64,000 nt of DNA from Blepharisma japonicum (lineage: Eukaryota; Ciliophora; Heterotrichea; Heterotrichida; Blepharismidae): the NCBI GenBank assembly GCA_949751835.1, contig CATKHK010000053.1, positions 266,150 to 330,149 on the forward strand. The letters run 5' to 3'. This document shows positions 21,959-32,026 of this stretch, one piece after another. Below the pieces are notes generated by a model. It saw only the letters and a program-made list of their open reading frames with translations. It searched no databases and was not told the DNA's origin. Positions within the stretch are counted from its first letter, which is position 1. Each line of letters starts with the position of its first letter. A program made the translations under genes and the position numbers.

Positions 21959-22039
21959 TAAATAATACCTTGTTAATTTCTATAAAATCGCTCTTTTCTT
22001 TCATGATTCTAAATTTCCCATCTTAAATATTAGGCGGTG
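21949..22039. repeat. 12-bp perfect inverted repeat flanking the DP promoter
   Basis: CACCGCCTAATA at 21949-21960 is repeated in reverse complement as TATTAGGCGGTG at 22028-22039, with a 67-base spacer. The left arm includes the stop codon of the ELMO-like gene. The right arm is nine bases before the DP start. A third partial copy, ACCGCCTcTAATA, begins at 22061 inside the DP coding start. The TTAGGCGG core resembles an E2F/DP site (TTTSSCGC-like). Confidence 0.7.
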
Positions 22040-22048
22040 CATAAAATT

Positions 22049-22786
22049 ATGGATAATCAAACCGCCTCTAATATTGCAACACCTGACAGGAGTAAAAAAC
22101 TCATGAATTTGTCTCGCCAAGTATTAGAAAAAGTAAAAAACGGTGGCGTCACTACAGGCAACCAAATTGCTAAAGAAATTCTGAAAGATTACTCTGATAG
22201 TTCTTATGAAGTCGAGTTCAAGAATATCCAACGAAGAGTGTATGACGCACTTAATGTGCTCCATGCCTTAAATATTATTTCAAAAATTCGTAATGAAATC
22301 AGCTATCAAGGATTATCAAATGATAAAGAAATCGGGTCAGTTCGAGGAAGTTTGAATGCCAAAAAAGCTATGATTGAAGAAAAAAGAAAAGCTCTAACTG
22401 AAAATTTGCTACATTTTATAGCTCTCCATAAGCTCCTGAATCGAAATATGGCCCAAGAGACCAAACCAAACGTTCTACTTCCTTGTGTAGTCGTAAGAGG
22501 AAGAGAAATGAATATTGATGTCCAAGAAGACTCAATAAGAATTTTGTCAGAAAATCCAGTCATGATATACAATGACGCACATTTGTTGGCGAATATGAAG
22601 TTTCATCATTTTACTGCTAGTGATTTAAGTGATACTTTCCCAAAAGAGCTATTAAATGCTATAACAAGCCAAGAAGAAAATGAGGTCAGGACTGAAGAAA
22701 AAGAAGTTAAGGAAAAGGATTATAGAGAACTTTATATTGATTTATTGAATAAAAATCAGTGTATAGTTAAGCATGAAAGTTGTTAA
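22049..22786 (+). CDS. TFDP: DP-family transcription factor (E2F dimerisation partner)
   Basis: 245 aa from ATG 22049. A winged-helix DNA-binding domain (about residues 20-85) contains the DP/E2F signature RRVYDALNVLHALNIISK, followed by a DP-type coiled-coil dimerisation helix (KKAMIEEKRKALTENLL) and a beta-rich marked-box-like segment (LLPCVVVRGREMNIDVQ). The spacing and the LNIISK ending fit DP rather than E2F. It would pair with E2F to control S-phase genes. The upstream inverted repeat with GGCGG cores suggests possible E2F/DP feedback. Confidence 0.88.
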   Translation: MDNQTASNIATPDRSKKLMNLSRQVLEKVKNGGVTTGNQIAKEILKDYSDSSYEVEFKNIQRRVYDALNVLHALNIISKIRNEISYQGLSNDKEIGSVRGSLNAKKAMIEEKRKALTENLLHFIALHKLLNRNMAQETKPNVLLPCVVVRGREMNIDVQEDSIRILSENPVMIYNDAHLLANMKFHHFTASDLSDTFPKELLNAITSQEENEVRTEEKEVKEKDYRELYIDLLNKNQCIVKHESC

Positions 22787-23003
22787 GATAATTCTTATTC
22801 AGAACCTACTGTTAAAAGTAAATAAATTTAAATTAAATTATTTTGCACTTTATGGATTCATATTAAGATAATGCCTAATGTGCCTTAATTTATTATTATA
22901 AAATAATTAATTTGGAGACGTTTTAGTTTTAGGAATATTGTGCGAGATAAAAGCTTTGTTGCTTTATTACTTATTACATATGATAAATACGCATAAAATA
23001 CAT

Positions 23004-24833
23004 TTATCCTGGTATTAAAAATGAGTTCTGAAGCCTTGGTTTCCTATTCGTTAAAATTGAATTTTGGAAGTTTGGGTTAATTGTAGTTTCACCTAAACTT
23101 GCCTTATATGCATGTCTAGATGTATGGCCTTGATGTGGCTGTGCGCTGCCTCCTCTGCTGGTATTATGTTTCAAGCCATTTTTATTATATGCTTCTTGAA
23201 TTCACTCATGCTCGAGGGCTTCAGAAGCCAATATTCTTTTATCAGGATCCCATTCAAAACATTGCTTGACAAGTCTGATAAAAGATTTATCAGCTCCTCT
23301 TAAAATATTATCTAAATTTTTGGTATTTGGATAGCGAATTTTTCCTCTTGAATTCGGAGCTATTTTAGGTTCTCCGCTTTTTTCGAAAAACAGTTTTGCT
23401 CTAGTAGATTTTTCAAATGCGGATTCAGAAGGAAGGCCTAGCACTTCCATTATGCATAAAAGCTGCTCAGCTTCACTTTCTCCTGGGAATAATGGAAACC
23501 CAGTATAAAGCTCAACCAAAATGCAGCCAAAACTTCACATGTCAATAGCATTCGAATAAGAAATGCCCAAAATAATTTCAGGCGCCCTATAAAATCTGCT
23601 CTGTATATAGGTATATACCCTTTTACTAGTAAAACAGGCCGAGCCGAAATCAATCACTTTTAGAGCAGAATGCGCAGACTCCTTCAATAATATGTTTTCT
23701 GGCTTTAAATCACAATGGATTATCTGTAATCTCTCAAGCAGCTCTAATGCTTGCAAAATCTGTACTGCAAATCTTCTTATCAAATTCATACTCAGTCCTT
23801 TGAACTTGTTGCTTTTGATAAATTCATACAAATTAATTGACAAAAGCTCAAAAGCAATACACTAAATATCATTTACAATGTGCTTCCTAAATGTAAAATA
23901 GTCCTGTATATGGACAATTGCATGGCTTTCTTTTGGGTCTTTTTCTTTTAAATAGCTTAAAACTTCAATTTCTATTGCTGCCTGCTGATGAAATCGGCTT
24001 TTATTTCTAATGATTTTTAATGCGAATTCGTCACCTGACTTGTGGTCTAGTACTTTTAGAACTTGACCAAAGCTGCCATGGCCTAAAACGTCAATAACTT
24101 CATAGCGAAAGGCTATGTGATCGCCTATAACTATATTATAATCTCCTCTTTCGTCATCATAGCCTACATTAGGAGAAGAAGAGGATGGGTCTGGCTTGGT
24201 TTTTTTCGCACCAATTCCTATATAGTATATTTCATGATATCCTAAAATCTCCCCTTGCTCATATGTGGTTAATTCTTTTATAAATGATTTTAAAATAGTT
24301 CCAGGACTTGCAGGGAGTTTTAGGCTTTTCCACATTTTTTCTGGATTTTCATCTATAAAATTTTGCATTAAAGCATGATTTTTTAATAAAGAATGTGTCG
24401 CAGCTCCTCAATCAACCTGCTTAGAGCCTGGCTTTCTTGAAGTTGACGGCTTTTTAAAACTCTTTACTGTATTATTAAGTAAAGAGCTTTCAGTAGCATT
24501 GAAATCTGGCACACCATCACTAAGGGTTCTTTTATGAACCCTTGTCGTTGAAAGCTGATGCTTTTTTGTATTGACTACTGGTGATGCAACTTTTCCTAAT
24601 TGTAAAGTAGGCACACCTGTTAAATTAAGGTTTATTCGCTTTGCAGCTTTTTTTGGCCTTAGCTCAATTGTGGCTCCTTTGGCAGATCGGCGAGGAGTTG
24701 CATGCTGAGAACTATTTAATGGATGTGTAGGCTTTTTTACTGTCGGAGATTTTTTGAAAAACATTCGGTGGTCTTTGGGAGACGCGTCTTTTGAAGAAGT
24801 TTCGTGACGGCTAGGTTTTGAAAGTCTTCGCAT
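23004..24833 (-). CDS. DYRK-type dual-specificity protein kinase, two exons
   Basis: 604 aa, with one 15-nt intron and several TGA=Trp. The N-terminal ~155 residues are basic and disordered. A DYRK-homology region leads into the kinase domain from about residue 244: [12 protein letters not shown], catalytic lysine FALKIIRN (about 273), [22 protein letters not shown], and the activation-loop tyrosines [13 protein letters not shown] that DYRKs autophosphorylate. Exon 2 begins with [14 protein letters not shown]. The tail ends LQNSFLIPG before TAA 23004. Class II DYRK-like by layout; the substrate is unknown. Confidence 0.88.
23862..23876 (-). other. 15-nt spliceosomal intron
   Basis: On the minus strand it reads GTAAATGATATTTAG, phase 0, within the DYRK kinase domain. 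Splicing joins RKHI to CIAFELLS, which restores the conserved kinase core. Confidence 0.92.
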
Positions 24834-25122
24834 TATTCAAATTTCTTAATTATAAGCTGATTAAAATGGTTGAAAAAGGAAATTAAATATGAAAATCTAA
24901 TTAATGGAGAAGAAAATGCAAAATTTTAGACAGATTTAGATAATAAAGGAGATTAAGTTACTGCAATATTAGAAAATGCTTTTTATTTAATGAAAATGAC
25001 AAAAAATAATTGATATAATTTAGTTCTCAGTTGGCTTATAATGTATTTTTATTTCTAATAAACCGCACATTTAAATTTAATAAGAAATTATGATTATTAA
25101 ATTTTTACGATCTTTATTATAA

Positions 25123-25605
25123 ATGGAAGCTTTATTTCTTCTCAGCAGACTCCCAAGTCTGAAAGGCGAAAAGCATGCTTTATATAAAGCTTTTGAAATC
25201 TTCCAAGAGCTCCTCGACCTTCTAACTAAGAAAAAAGTTCCTTCTCACATTCAATATCAATTAATCATGCTTGCAGAAATCCCAAAACTGATTGCAGGGC
25301 TAAAGCCACATAATAAAGCTCACAGACCACTAGAGAAAAACCTACCGAATTTGCAAGCCTTTATGCGTAATTTTTTCAGGATTATTCGGCCTTTTCTATA
25401 TATTGTTGCAATATTGATATGGGGAAGAAGATCATTAAAGCCATTTTTCGTCAGTCTAGTCCTGGATATTTTAGCTGACAAAGGAAGATGGGAATTATAT
25501 TTTTTGAGATACCCTATATATGATAAAATCACATTAAGAGTGCTACCAAAGTTCCTTCAAGAATGGGTAGGATCATATGAAAAATACTTAAGCTATGTAA
25601 TTTAA
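25123..25605 (+). CDS. PEX16: PEX16-like peroxin, short
   Basis: 160 aa. It matches the C-terminal half of peroxin-16: FRIIRPFLYIVAILIWGRRS, then FVSLVLDILAD, then LYFLRYPIYDK. These follow the order of the human motifs, including LRSPFYD. PEX16 recruits peroxisomal membrane proteins at the ER or peroxisome. Human PEX16 is about 336 aa, so roughly the N-terminal half is absent. I see no open frame or intron upstream that would supply it. Either a reduced PEX16 or a relative. Confidence 0.6.
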   Translation: MEALFLLSRLPSLKGEKHALYKAFEIFQELLDLLTKKKVPSHIQYQLIMLAEIPKLIAGLKPHNKAHRPLEKNLPNLQAFMRNFFRIIRPFLYIVAILIWGRRSLKPFFVSLVLDILADKGRWELYFLRYPIYDKITLRVLPKFLQEWVGSYEKYLSYVI

Positions 25606-25803
25606 CCATAATTATTGAAAATCTGAAGTCTGTGATTATTTTTTAAGGTAAAAATATTATTGTTAATAAACCTTATAAAGGGCTTTATTTTCTCGATTTT
25701 CCTAGGCTGGAATTATTAAAAATCCACTTTTTAAGCCCAAATAAGAGAAAATAAAAGTCATATAAGCTTAAATTATAAATTATCTGGCTAGGATCTCTTA
25801 TAA

Positions 25804-27978
25804 ATGGTAAAAAAGGGAAAGGCAAAAAGCAGGCTTGACAAATATTATCATTTAGCCAAAGAGCAAGGCTACCGATCTCGTGCAGCTTTTAAATTAATCC
25901 AACTGAATAAAAAATTCGACATTCTCAATGCTGCTCACGTGTTAATTGACTTATGTGCGGCCCCAGGTGGGTGGCTACAAGTAGCAGCTAATAACATGCC
26001 TGTGTCAAGTCTTATTCTTGGTGTTGACCTTGTCCCTATAAAACCAATCAAAGGGGTGACTACATTTGTAGGCGACATCACGTCCAAACAATGTGTCGCA
26101 AGGCTGAAATCTGAAATAAAACATCTAAAAGCTGATGTTGTTATCCATGATGGAGCACCAAATGTTGGTACTAGTTGGGAACAAGACGCTTATACACAGA
26201 ATGAGCTTGTTTTAGCATCTTTGAAGCTTGCTACACAATTTCTTAGAAAAGACGGAGTTTTTGTAACAAAGGTTTTTAGATCAGTTGATTACAATTCTTT
26301 GTTATGGGTTTTTGGAAAACTTTTTGAAAAAGTCACAGCAACTAAGCCTATGGCAAGTAGAAACACTTCGGCTGAAATTTTTGTGGTTTGCCAAAAATAT
26401 AAAGCACCTAAAAGCATTGACCCGAAATTACTTGACTCAAAATACGTATTTATGGAAAGTGAAGATATCATTGATAAAAATAATATCCACTCTCTAAAGC
26501 AGTTATTGCCAGAGGCTGTCAAAAAGCATAGCATTTCTGTACACCTTGAAAAAGGTTTGGGGCAGCATAGAAAAGCTCCGTTATCTGAATTTGTTGACTG
26601 CCAGAATCCTTATCAATTTATAGCCGATTTCAATGAGTTTACTATTAATGATGAAGAATCCAAAAGATATTTAGAATTAGAAGCTCCAGATTCCATTTTT
26701 TACGATTATATAAAAGATACTAAACTACTAGGCCGGTCTGAGTTAAAGAATTTACTTAAATGGCGATCAAGAGTTGTTACAATCCTTAATAGAGAAAAGG
26801 CTACAGAAACAGTTGTTGAGCCTGAACATGAGCTTAATTCTGATGAAGAACTCGATGAACTCGTCGAAAAAGCTAATAAAAAAGAAAAGAAAAAATTAAA
26901 AAAACAGCTTGAAAATGAAAAAAAATCTAAAAAAGCAAAAATTCATATAGATGATCCATATGAAGGCCAAGAGCAATTATTCACAATTGAAGACCCTACA
27001 ATTAACAACATGGATATTGAAGAGGCTGATTATACAGACCCTGAAGAAGAAAAAGAAGATCTTTTTTATGAAGAAGACCAAGACATGGAATTTGAAGACG
27101 AAACTGAAAGAATCAGACAAATGGAAGAATCTTTAAATGCTGCTTACGAAGATGATAAAATCAGAAAAAGAAGAAAATTAGATGAAGAAGGAAACGAAGC
27201 TGAAGGAGAAGTCAACGAAGAAGAAGGCTTAGGACAAATAATTGAAGAAAGCATGAAAAAGGAAACCGCAAGTAGATGGTTCCAAAGAGAAGAATTCGAA
27301 GACATCACTGATTTTCAAGAAGAAATTCCTCAAGAAAAGAAAAAGAAAAAGAAAAAAGAAAGAAAAAATAAAAAAGACACAAAAGAAAAGGAAAAAGAAA
27401 GCAAGCTTGATTTTGAAGTCGTACCACAAGAGTATGAAGAAGCTGAAGACCCTGAAGCTTTAGCAGAAACTATAGCACTAGGCAGTGCAATGCTAAGGAA
27501 AAAACGCAGGAGAGAAATAATGGACTCCACTTATAACAGATACAATTTTGAAGATCCAAAAGGCCTCCCTGATTGGTTTGTGGATGACCAAAAGCAGCAT
27601 TATCAAGCTTCTCTTCCTCTAACTGCAGAAGAGATGAAAGAAGCTTGGGCCAAAGTCAAAGAAAACGACAAAAGACCTATTAAAAAAGTCCTAGAAGCTA
27701 TAGGCAGGCGAAAAAGAAAGTTAGCCCACAAGTTAGAAAATCTGAAACCTAAGGCTGAAGCCATCGCGAACCAAACAGACATTTCTGAAGCACTCAAAGT
27801 AAAGCAGTTGCAAAGCCTATACAGAAAAGAAATAAAGAGAAACGAGACCAAGAAACGATATATAGTAAGCAGAGTTTTCCATAAGGACAGAAAAAATCTC
27901 AGAAAAGGAGGAAGAAATGTGAAATTTGTGGATAGAAGACTGAAAAAAGACAAAAGGGCTATGAAGAGGAGAAAATAA
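25804..27978 (+). CDS. SPB1: SPB1/FTSJ3 rRNA 2'-O-ribose methyltransferase
   Basis: 724 aa, intronless. The N-terminal FtsJ/RrmJ domain carries the SAM site DLCAAPGGW (49-57) and the K-D-K-E catalytic tetrad: K30 in RAAFK, D116 in HDGAPN, K156 in VTKVFRS and E191 in SAEIFVVC. A long acidic/basic middle and a Lys/Arg-rich C-terminal Spb1 domain ending KKDKRAMKRRK are typical. It modifies 25S/28S rRNA during 60S subunit assembly in the nucleolus. It lies 24 bp upstream of the next gene. Confidence 0.93.
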   Translation: MVKKGKAKSRLDKYYHLAKEQGYRSRAAFKLIQLNKKFDILNAAHVLIDLCAAPGGWLQVAANNMPVSSLILGVDLVPIKPIKGVTTFVGDITSKQCVARLKSEIKHLKADVVIHDGAPNVGTSWEQDAYTQNELVLASLKLATQFLRKDGVFVTKVFRSVDYNSLLWVFGKLFEKVTATKPMASRNTSAEIFVVCQKYKAPKSIDPKLLDSKYVFMESEDIIDKNNIHSLKQLLPEAVKKHSISVHLEKGLGQHRKAPLSEFVDCQNPYQFIADFNEFTINDEESKRYLELEAPDSIFYDYIKDTKLLGRSELKNLLKWRSRVVTILNREKATETVVEPEHELNSDEELDELVEKANKKEKKKLKKQLENEKKSKKAKIHIDDPYEGQEQLFTIEDPTINNMDIEEADYTDPEEEKEDLFYEEDQDMEFEDETERIRQMEESLNAAYEDDKIRKRRKLDEEGNEAEGEVNEEEGLGQIIEESMKKETASRWFQREEFEDITDFQEEIPQEKKKKKKKERKNKKDTKEKEKESKLDFEVVPQEYEEAEDPEALAETIALGSAMLRKKRRREIMDSTYNRYNFEDPKGLPDWFVDDQKQHYQASLPLTAEEMKEAWAKVKENDKRPIKKVLEAIGRRKRKLAHKLENLKPKAEAIANQTDISEALKVKQLQSLYRKEIKRNETKKRYIVSRVFHKDRKNLRKGGRNVKFVDRRLKKDKRAMKRRK

Positions 27979-28002
27979 TTTTTACAAAATAATTATAAGT
28001 AA

Positions 28003-29367
28003 ATGGGAATTATTGTGAAACTTTTGTTACCTCTACTTATTGAGTGCACAGTTTTATATGTAGTAGAAGTAAGCAGAGAAGGCGCCAGAGCACCTTTACA
28101 GTTCATGCCTTGGGATAACTTGCAGAGATGGCCACAAGGCCCAGCAAAACTTTCACCATCTGGGATGAGGCAGCATTATTTAATAGGAGCTGAGCTTAGA
28201 AATCGATATGTCAATAATACAAAATTATTAAGTCCTTGGTTCTATACACCTGAAATAAAGGTGTATTCAACTGATAATGATAGAACATTAACAAGCGCTA
28301 CAAGTCAACTTTTAGGTCTTTATCCGCCTGGGACTGGACCAAAATTAAGGAATAAATTTCAACTCAACAATTCAGTTCCACCTATTGAAGTGGAAAACCA
28401 ACAAGCTATTATAAATAAGCTAGGATACTCAGCATTACCAAATAACACACAAGTTATCTCAATTCATACAGATCTTTTAAGCAGAGAAGCTTTACTTTTG
28501 CCTGCTTATGATTGCGACAGATATGAGTATTTAGTCCAAGTAAGAAATAGTAGCCAAGATGTAAACCAACTGATCCTTGATAACCAAAATTTGTTTACCA
28601 CTATTCAAAAATCATTTAGCTGCAGCTACCAATATGCTTTGTATATTTTCCCAAAATTGTTGGACTCATTGAACTGTAACATATTCCATGGCTACCCAGT
28701 TCCGAGTGAATTCTCAGGAACTTACTATACAAATGCTACGAATTTTTATGCGGATTATATATATAACGTTTACTATTCTCCAGACGCTCTTGCAAAATAT
28801 GCAGGAAGTGGCTTTCTTATTAATTTAATGAACGAGTTTAAGCTGGCTCACACTCAGTCAATGGAAACCAGGTTTTCTTTTTACTCAGGTCAAGACCGGA
28901 CAATCCTAAATATTTTAGCAAGCTTGCAGCTCCCCGCAGATTTTGAGCCTCCATTCGCTTCTCAGCTGATTTTTCAATTAATTCAAGAAAATGACAGCCT
29001 TTTTGTGACTTTAGATTATAATGATGAGCCTGTAGTTATTCCAACCTGTGGAAACTATAAATGCCCATTTTATAATTTTATTAGATATTTGGCTATCAGG
29101 ACTTTACATAACACAACTGTAGCTTGCTATTTAAATCAAGAACAGAGCGCATGGGGAATTATTACGAAGCCAGGAAATGAAGAGTTTGATTTTACAGGAA
29201 AAGGTGATCTGGGACATATACGATGGTTTGGATGGTTTGCTATTGCATATTTAGCAGCAGTTTTATTAGGGATTATAGGAGTTTTCGTTGTGTATAGGAT
29301 TAAGCAGAAAAAGCCAAAAAAGAGAATTCAACCATATGCAGCGATTGACATCGATGGAGAAATATAA
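28003..29367 (+). CDS. Histidine acid phosphatase-family membrane protein lacking catalytic His
   Basis: 454 aa with an N-terminal signal sequence, lumenal domain, one membrane helix (about 408-431) and a short basic tail: the layout of lysosomal/prostatic acid phosphatases. The family's catalytic RHGxR is SREGAR here (E26 replaces the nucleophilic His; codon GAA). The later HD proton-donor motif is SGQDRT (Q297 replaces His, D298 kept). Other family features remain: WPQGPAKLSPSGM, STDNDRTLTSA. It is probably inactive as a classical phosphatase and may serve as a binding or structural protein. Confidence 0.85.
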   Translation: MGIIVKLLLPLLIECTVLYVVEVSREGARAPLQFMPWDNLQRWPQGPAKLSPSGMRQHYLIGAELRNRYVNNTKLLSPWFYTPEIKVYSTDNDRTLTSATSQLLGLYPPGTGPKLRNKFQLNNSVPPIEVENQQAIINKLGYSALPNNTQVISIHTDLLSREALLLPAYDCDRYEYLVQVRNSSQDVNQLILDNQNLFTTIQKSFSCSYQYALYIFPKLLDSLNCNIFHGYPVPSEFSGTYYTNATNFYADYIYNVYYSPDALAKYAGSGFLINLMNEFKLAHTQSMETRFSFYSGQDRTILNILASLQLPADFEPPFASQLIFQLIQENDSLFVTLDYNDEPVVIPTCGNYKCPFYNFIRYLAIRTLHNTTVACYLNQEQSAWGIITKPGNEEFDFTGKGDLGHIRWFGWFAIAYLAAVLLGIIGVFVVYRIKQKKPKKRIQPYAAIDIDGEI

Positions 29368-29393
29368 CTAATTCAATTTACATGTAAACGATA

Positions 29394-30605
29394 TTATTTA
29401 AAGCACTCCTCAATTTGTTTATTTTGCATCACTAGAAATTCTAGCTCCTTTATACTTGACCTTGTAAATCCCCTTATCATGGCATCATAAATTTGCTGCT
29501 TTCCTTCTTTGAATTTTGGTATTGTCTTATTCAATAAATTCCCAGCCACTATATTTGTGATTTTTTCTATGCATTGAAGCTCCTCTTCGTATTTCGCGAT
29601 GTCTCTAGTAGACTTTTCTATAAAATGCTCTTTAGGACTTTGGCAGATTATTTGGAAAAAATTTCTTTTTCCGATTTGAAGATTCAAAAGATGCTGCCTT
29701 TCTTTGTCTATTTTTTCAGCAGTTTTTAGCTGGGCAGCTTCTAAATTAAATTTTTCTTGGATTGCGTCAATAAGGCCTGACAAATCTAAAATTTCTGTCC
29801 TAACCCAATCCAAAATACCAAAATAAGGATTTTTTTCTAAATTTCTTGTCTCACAATTAATTTCTATATCCTCAGAATATAATTTATTCACACTTTTCAA
29901 ATCTCCAAACATCCCTTGAATTTCTTTCTGAAAATACCCAAAGTATTCCACTGTCATTTTGCATTTTCCTTCAAGCATCTGCAAATCCATCAAGCAGCTA
30001 GAAAGTTCCTTCTGAGCTTCTTTCATTTCTCTATTATTTTCTTCATTCCCAACAAAATTAACTGAATCTGAAAATATTTCTTTATAAATGTTAACTAATT
30101 TTGTATAAGGGATTCTGCCTATATGCCCTACACATTTGAGAAAATCTTGGGGACCTTTAAGAAATTGTTGGAAAATTTCTGATTGGTAAATATAAGGAAT
30201 TTTGGCTGTTTTTATAAGGAAAAATTCTAGGAGTTTTTTGCGCTGCTCAAGGAAATCTGTCTGTAAATTTCCCTAAATATGATTTACAATCATTTGTTTG
30301 GGAGGAATCTGGGGAATATAGCAGCCTTGCCATTGCTTTGATAAGACATCTCTTAAAGCACGAAAATCTTTGTACCGCCGATTTATTTGGAAATCTCCTG
30401 AAGAATCATTTCCAGTGATAGGATATGACGCATATTTTCTTATTGAGGAGTTGTTTATAGTAGGATCTCCAACAGAAATTTGGATGTCTCCTTGAGGCTT
30501 GTATTTTAAGTTTAGTTTTTGGTTATTAGGGGATGAGAAGTCAGATTCTACGACATTTGGGTTGATTTCTTCTGTTTCGCTTTTTACTTCAATTATATCT
30601 TCCAT
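29394..30605 (-). CDS. PX-domain sorting nexin-like protein, copy 1
   Basis: 398 aa in two exons separated by a 15-nt intron at 30273-30287. A PX domain spans about residues 45-150 with the phosphoinositide-binding RRYKDFRAL and the proline loop YIPQIPPKQMIGNL. The C-terminal ~220 residues are helical, as in the BAR-like part of sorting nexins. Likely binds endosomal PI3P. The paralogue just to the right has an intron at the same place. It ends 26 bp from the convergent acid-phosphatase gene. Confidence 0.82.
30273..30287 (-). other. 15-nt spliceosomal intron
   Basis: On the minus strand it reads GTAAATCATATTTAG, phase 0, directly before the codons GGA AAT (Gly-Asn) of the PX domain. It differs from the DYRK-gene intron at a single base (C for G at position 7). 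Confidence 0.9.
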
Positions 30606-30739
30606 TTTTTAAAAATTGTCAACCTGGGCTATAGAATTAATATTATCTTTATTTATTAAAATAATATCTTATAATAACTCTATAATTTAATAAAAATATA
30701 TCAATGGAAAATAGAAGTTACTTTTATGTGAAAATGCCC

Positions 30740-31913
30740 TTAATTGAAACATTGCTTAATTTGGTTTTTTTGCTGCAGTAGAGTTGTTAAATTATTCATA
30801 CTCAAGTTAAAGCATTTTTGAGATGCAGATTCAAAATTTTCCCTTCCTTCTTTCGTTTTCGGTATTTCATAATACAAAAGCTGGCCGATAGTGATATTAA
30901 TAATTTTTTCTAAGCTGCAAACTTCTTTGTCTATTCTATTTAGCTGCAATTTTGATTCCTCAATATAATATTCCTTAGGCTTCATTGTAAGCATCTGAAA
31001 AATCCCTAAATTTCCTCTCTCCAATTCATAAAGATTTTTTCTTTCTTCATCTCGACTTTCTTCAATTTTTTTTAATTCTGCTTTAAATTCATCAATACAT
31101 ATAAAAGCTTCAATAAGTGCTTCAATATCTAGTATAACAGAAAGTGTCCAATCTTCCAATATTGAGTAAGGATTTTTTTCAAATACTTTTAAATATGTTT
31201 TTATATCTTTATTTTTTGCATAAATTCTTGAGACATCTTTCAGCCCTTGATACATTAGTTGCAATTTTTCGTTATATTGATCAAAACTCGAAGCAGCTCC
31301 ATAGCAACTATATCTAAACGATTTTAAATTTTGTAAATGACCAGAGAAATATATTCTTTCGTCCTCTAACTTTTGTCAGTGCTCTTGATTTGCGATAAAA
31401 TTAGAGTAAGTTGGGAAAATATTTTCATAAATTTGAGAAAGTTGAAAATATGAGCATTTAATAGGAGGAACTTTTGGAATATCTTGTGAAGATTTTAAAA
31501 AGGATTGGACTAGTTCTGATTGGTATAAATAAGGAATTTTAGCAAGTTTCTGAAGAAAGATTTCTAGGAGCTTCTTTCTTTGATCTATTACACTTTTCCA
31601 TAGATTTCCCTATGATTATAATTACAATATATACTTTTGGAGGAATTTGAGGAATATAGCATCCTCGCCATTGATGCTTTAAATTTTCTCTCAAAGGGAT
31701 GAAATCCCTATACCTTCTTTTTGACTCAAATTTTCCATTTGCATCATTTCCAACAATAGGGTATAGCACATAGTTGCTTTCTACAATAATAGGTTCGTCA
31801 ATAGAAATTTGCATATTATCATTATCTTCTATTTTGGGGATAATCTCTATCAAATCATCATCACTAATATCAACATATTCGTCCTCAGGGTCACTTTCTG
31901 ATAGCCTGTCCAT
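30740..31913 (-). CDS. PX-domain sorting nexin-like protein, copy 2
   Basis: 385 aa in two exons with a 16-nt intron at 31610-31625. ATG 31913 (MDRLSESDPEDE) is the first true ATG. The PX domain has RRYRDFIPLRENLKHQW and YIPQIPPKVYIGNL. The helical C-terminal half matches copy 1 in order and in several phrases, such as NPYSILEDW against NPYFGILDW. A tandem duplication in which both copies kept an intron at the same codon boundary. At least one TGA=Trp lies in exon 2. Confidence 0.82.
31610..31625 (-). other. 16-nt spliceosomal intron
   Basis: On the minus strand it reads GTAATTATAATCATAG, phase 0. It sits at the same position as the 15-nt intron of the neighbouring paralogue, before GGA AAT. 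Only a 16-nt excision restores the PX and helical frame. Confidence 0.88.
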
Positions 31914-32026
31914 TTTTGTCAATAAATTATATAAATATACAAATATTAGACAGAGTTTATATTAGATTTTTCTAAATAGGCAGGGAATTTTTAAGAAATA
32001 TGAAAAATGGAATATAAATATTTTGA

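Noticed and set aside
22037-22048. GTG-initiated extension of the DP gene
   Set aside because: Non-ATG start inside the inverted repeat; ATG 22049 is sufficient.
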